The notes under the pieces are model-generated. The model made no database searches. It was not told the origin of the DNA and was given only the letters and a program-made list of their open reading frames with translations. Made by a program: the position numbers and the translations under genes. A stretch of DNA of 60,441 bases, from the NCBI GenBank assembly GCA_947166445.1, contig CAMVED010000006.1, positions 1 through 60,441 on the forward strand, read 5' to 3'. This DNA is from an uncultured Mycoplasmatota bacterium (GTDB lineage: Bacteria > Bacillota_I > Bacilli_A > RF39 > UBA660). Below are positions 56,869 through 60,441 of the stretch, piece after piece; within the stretch, counting starts at the first letter, position 1; the number at the start of each line of letters is the position of its first letter.

Positions 56869-59031
56869 ATGGTTTGTGATTGTTTAGTAGAATTAGCCCA
56901 TGTCTTTTTTGATAAAACATTTACTTATCTAATACCAGAAGAATTACAAGATAGTATAAAAGTTGGTATGAGAGTAAAGGTACCATTCGGTAAACAAGTA
57001 TTAGAAGGTTTTGTTATGTCAATTTCTAATAAAAAAGAGGATGAAAAGCTAAAAAAAATAATCTCATTAGTTGATTCCTATCCAGTATTAAATGAAGAAC
57101 TTTTACGCTTAGGTAAAGTGTTACAATTTATGACTATGTCTTCTTTAATGTCTTGTTACCAAGCTATGCTTCCCAAAGCTTTAAAAGCAAAAGAAAAAGT
57201 AAACATCAATATAAAGAAAAATAAATATATGCTATTAAATGATATAAATACAGATGACATAAAATTAAATGAGTCTCAACAAAAAATAATTAATTGTTTA
57301 ATAGAAAAAAAGAAAGTATTAAAAACAGAACTTAATAAAATATCAGAAAGTAGCGTAAAAACTCTTTTAAAAAAAGAAATATTAACAGAAGTAGAAGAAG
57401 AAGTTTATAGATATAATGTAGAGAAAAAAGAAAAAAAAGATTTTAATTTAAATAATGATCAAATAGTAGTTTTTAATAGAATAAATATTAGTTTAGATGA
57501 AAATGAAGTATTTTTGTTGCACGGAGTTACAGGCTCAGGCAAAACCAATATATATATAAAATTGATAGATGAAGTAATTAAAAGAGGCAAAAAGGCATTG
57601 TTTTTGGTGCCAGAAATATCTCTAACACCTCAGATTATAAATAGATTCACATCATATTTTGATAATATTGCAGTACTTCATAGTAGATTATCAGATAGTG
57701 AAAAATATGATGAATGGCGAAAAATAAATGAAGAAAAAGTAGATATCGTGATAGGAGCAAGAAGTGCAGTCTTTGCACCATTAAAAGATATAGGTATTAT
57801 TATAATTGATGAAGAACATAGTTCTAGCTACAAACAAGAAAGTACCCCCAGATATAATGCTATAGATATTGCAAAACAAAGAAGTAAGTACCACAATTGT
57901 CCTCTTATATTAGGGAGTGCTACACCCTCTATAGAAACTTATGCTAGAGCCCAAACCAAAGCATATACATTGTTAGAGTTAAAAAATAGATATAATGGAA
58001 TGACTCCCAATGTTGAAATAATTAATATGAATGAAGAGTATAAAAAAACAAATGATTATTTTTCACAAAAACTTATTGATAGCATCAAAGAAACTATAAA
58101 CAATGAAGAACAAATAATACTTTTTTTAAATAAAAGAGGTTATTCATCATTAGTTACATGTTCAAATTGTGGATATACTGAAAAGTGTCCTAATTGCGAC
58201 ATAACCATGACATATCATAAAACTTCTAATATGCTTAGGTGCCATTATTGTGGCTATGCAAGAAAAAAAGAAAAAGAGTGTATCAGTTGCGGTGCATATT
58301 ATAAAGAATATGGATTAGGAACAGAGAAAGTAGAGGAAACACTACAAAAACTAATACCTGAATCCAAAATAATTAGAATGGACGTTGATACTACTACTAG
58401 AAAAAATTCGCATGAGAATATTATCAAGAGTTTTCAGAAAGGAGAATATAATATTCTTCTAGGAACTCAAATGATTGCAAAAGGATTAGATTTTGAAAAT
58501 GTGACTTTGGTAGGAGTAATAAACGCCGATATCAGCCTTAATTTCCCAGATTATAGAAGCAGTGAAACTACATTTGAACTTTTGAATCAAGTATCAGGAA
58601 GAAGTGGGCGAGGAGATAAAAAGGGAAAAGTTCTTATTCAAACATTTAACCCTGAACACTATGCTATTAAATATAGTAGTACTAATGATTATATAGGGTT
58701 TTATAACCAAGAATTATCTATTAGAAAAAAACTTAATTATCCGCCATTTTGTTATATATGTCTAATAAGAATAATATCTAAAGACTATGATAAAGCAAGT
58801 AAAATGAGCTATAAAATAGGAAATTATTTAAAAGAAGAAATAAAAACAGAAACAATTTTAGGACCTGCTACAGCAAATACATTTAAAATTAACAATGAGT
58901 ATAGATTTCAAATAATTCTTAAGTATAAAAATATAAATAATATAAGAAAATATTTATATATGTTAGAAGAAAGATTCTTTAATGATAAAAATATAAAATT
59001 AGAAATAGATTTTAATCCAATAAAACTATAA
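56869..59031 (+). CDS. priA: Primosomal protein N' (PriA helicase)
   Basis: LHGVTGSGKTNIYI, IIDEEHSSSYKQESTPRYNA, zinc-binding CSNCGYTEKCPNCDITMTYH, CHYCGYARKKEKECISCG. Confidence 0.96.
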   Translation: MVCDCLVELAHVFFDKTFTYLIPEELQDSIKVGMRVKVPFGKQVLEGFVMSISNKKEDEKLKKIISLVDSYPVLNEELLRLGKVLQFMTMSSLMSCYQAMLPKALKAKEKVNINIKKNKYMLLNDINTDDIKLNESQQKIINCLIEKKKVLKTELNKISESSVKTLLKKEILTEVEEEVYRYNVEKKEKKDFNLNNDQIVVFNRINISLDENEVFLLHGVTGSGKTNIYIKLIDEVIKRGKKALFLVPEISLTPQIINRFTSYFDNIAVLHSRLSDSEKYDEWRKINEEKVDIVIGARSAVFAPLKDIGIIIIDEEHSSSYKQESTPRYNAIDIAKQRSKYHNCPLILGSATPSIETYARAQTKAYTLLELKNRYNGMTPNVEIINMNEEYKKTNDYFSQKLIDSIKETINNEEQIILFLNKRGYSSLVTCSNCGYTEKCPNCDITMTYHKTSNMLRCHYCGYARKKEKECISCGAYYKEYGLGTEKVEETLQKLIPESKIIRMDVDTTTRKNSHENIIKSFQKGEYNILLGTQMIAKGLDFENVTLVGVINADISLNFPDYRSSETTFELLNQVSGRSGRGDKKGKVLIQTFNPEHYAIKYSSTNDYIGFYNQELSIRKKLNYPPFCYICLIRIISKDYDKASKMSYKIGNYLKEEIKTETILGPATANTFKINNEYRFQIILKYKNINNIRKYLYMLEERFFNDKNIKLEIDFNPIKL

Positions 59032-59059
59032 AACCAAGCTAATTATTAGCTTGGTTTTG
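59030..59059. terminator. Bidirectional terminator between priA and gspE-like gene
   Basis: AAAACCAAGCTAAT-TATTAGCTTGGTTTT. Confidence 0.75.
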
Positions 59060-60441
59060 TTCTATATTTTGATTTATCATATCAACTAAATTATTAGTAT
59101 AATTAGTAGTATCGACTTGAATATTTGGGGCTTGATTATTTGTATCCTCACTTATTCTTAATGAATTAAAAACATTATCATCAAATAAGTTTTGATTAGC
59201 ACCAACATTTCCATAAAATTGGTTATTTTGAACAGGTTCTATAATTTGATTATCAGGTAGTGCAGCCTGATTATTTGGAACAGGAACAACATCTTGACTA
59301 CCATTGTTTTGATGATTTTGAACATTATCTTGATTAGAACTATCCATTATATTTCCAGAAATGTCATCATAGTCATCATCGTCCACTAAACGGAAGACTT
59401 CTTTTAAATCAGTTATTCCTTCCATAACTTTTATAAGTCCATCTTGCAATAAGTTTCTAACATTTTTATTCTTGGAATATATTAACTCTTTTAACTTGTC
59501 ACGACCAATATCTTTGTTAATTGCATCCCTTATTTCCTCATTTATCAATAATACTTCTTGTAAAGCAATTCTTCCTGTATAACCATTATGACAATGTTCG
59601 CATCTTCCTGCTTCAAATATGGTTTCAATATCAACACCTAAAGTCTTTTTAAATAATGTTTTTTCAGTCTCATTAGCAGGTCTTTGAATTCTACAATAAG
59701 GGCAAAGCCTTTTAGCAAGTGTTTGAGAAATGATTCCCTTCAAAGAAGAAGACAACAAGTATCGTTCAACATCCATATCAACAAGTCTTTCGATAGTAGT
59801 AAGAGAGTTGTTAGTGTGTAAAGTTGACAAAACCAAGTGTCCTGTAATGGAAGCACGAACAGCTATTTTTGCAGTTTCACTATCACGAATTTCTCCGATT
59901 AGAATTATATTCGGATCTTGCCTTAATATTGAACGAAGAACAGCTGCAAAGTCAAGTCCAATTTCAGAATTTACTTGTACTTGGTTTAACCCTTCGATAC
60001 TCATTTCTACCGGATCTTCAACAGTTATAATATTTACTTCTTCTTTATTTAATTTTTGAAGCATTGAATAAACAGTTGTAGATTTACCAGAACCAGTAGC
60101 ACCAGTTATTAAAATAATCCCATTAGGATTAGCAAGCATTTCCATTATTGTGTTATAATTCTCGCCAGTAAATCCTAAAGTTTCGATTCCTTGCAAACTC
60201 ATTGAATAATCAAGAATTCTTATAACAATCTTTTCTCCAAAACTAGTAGGTAATGCAGAAACACGCAAGTCTAAATCTTTTCCTTCGATAACACTTTTTA
60301 TAGCACCATCTTGAGGCAAACGTGATTCTGTAATATTCATACCTGCAAGAAGTTTAACTCTAGTGGTTAAATTTCTCTTGTATTTGTTATCAACAATTGT
60401 ATAATCTCTTAAATCTCCATCTATTCTAATTCTGATTTTTA
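59039..60441 (-). CDS. Type II secretion/type IV pilus ATPase GspE/PilB with Asn/Gln-rich C-terminal tail; 5' truncated by window edge
   Basis: GATGSGKSTTVYSML, DPNIILIGEIRDSETA, tetra-Cys CPYC...CEHC; frame open beyond 60340 to window end (KRNLTTRVKLLAGMNITESRLPQDG). Confidence 0.93.
   Translation of the reverse strand, partial: KIRIRIDGDLRDYTIVDNKYKRNLTTRVKLLAGMNITESRLPQDGAIKSVIEGKDLDLRVSALPTSFGEKIVIRILDYSMSLQGIETLGFTGENYNTIMEMLANPNGIILITGATGSGKSTTVYSMLQKLNKEEVNIITVEDPVEMSIEGLNQVQVNSEIGLDFAAVLRSILRQDPNIILIGEIRDSETAKIAVRASITGHLVLSTLHTNNSLTTIERLVDMDVERYLLSSSLKGIISQTLAKRLCPYCRIQRPANETEKTLFKKTLGVDIETIFEAGRCEHCHNGYTGRIALQEVLLINEEIRDAINKDIGRDKLKELIYSKNKNVRNLLQDGLIKVMEGITDLKEVFRLVDDDDYDDISGNIMDSSNQDNVQNHQNNGSQDVVPVPNNQAALPDNQIIEPVQNNQFYGNVGANQNLFDDNVFNSLRISEDTNNQAPNIQVDTTNYTNNLVDMINQNIEQNQANN

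Noticed and set aside
1-60441. CRISPR arrays, tRNA or rRNA genes, insertion sequences
   Set aside because: No regularly spaced direct repeats, no tRNA-like GGTTCRANTCC segments, no rRNA signature and no transposase ORFs seen on reading through.

Overview
60.4 kb of very AT-rich, gene-dense chromosome from a walled, low-GC Firmicutes/Bacilli-type bacterium. TGA is used as a stop. The lineage is probably a gut RF39/Erysipelotrichia-like group, but that is inference only. No tRNA, rRNA, CRISPR array, transposase or clear prophage was seen; the only recognisable structured RNA gene is RNase P RNA (~37138-37482). Most of the window is housekeeping: murT/gatD, tig, thiI, addBA, phosphoketolase, rodA/ftsW, rimM/trmD/fmt, an RNase J family gene, ponA-recU-gpsB-rnpB, rodZ-pgsA-recA, rny, rpsT, tkt, lon and priA. 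Superimposed is a scattered sporulation inventory: an alpha/beta SASP, two tandem CotY/CotZ-like coat proteins, an orphan KinB-like kinase, gpr-spoIIP-yqxA-like, a YqfQ/VrrA-like coat protein and a Cse60-like protein. Parts of a type II/IV pilus system are also present: a truncated pilin-like adhesin at the left edge, GspF/PilC, prepilin peptidase, and a truncated GspE/PilB with an Asn/Gln-rich tail at the right edge. The most unusual signals are: (i) several proteins that keep a known fold but have lost catalytic residues: GatD without its Cys/His dyad, an RNase J with metal site 2 eroded, a membrane-anchored PTS EIIB domain with the phospho-Cys replaced, and a tandem thioredoxin-fold protein without Cys; (ii) two TTTTGTCGAA Spo0A-box-like sites, upstream of the orphan kinase and of an unannotated 33-aa micro-ORF; (iii) a 14-bp palindrome resembling a variant LexA/SOS box upstream of recA; (iv) a recurrent TATAAT-N6/7-Shine-Dalgarno arrangement implying very short mRNA leaders. 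All identifications are by eye from motifs and synteny; no database search was run.
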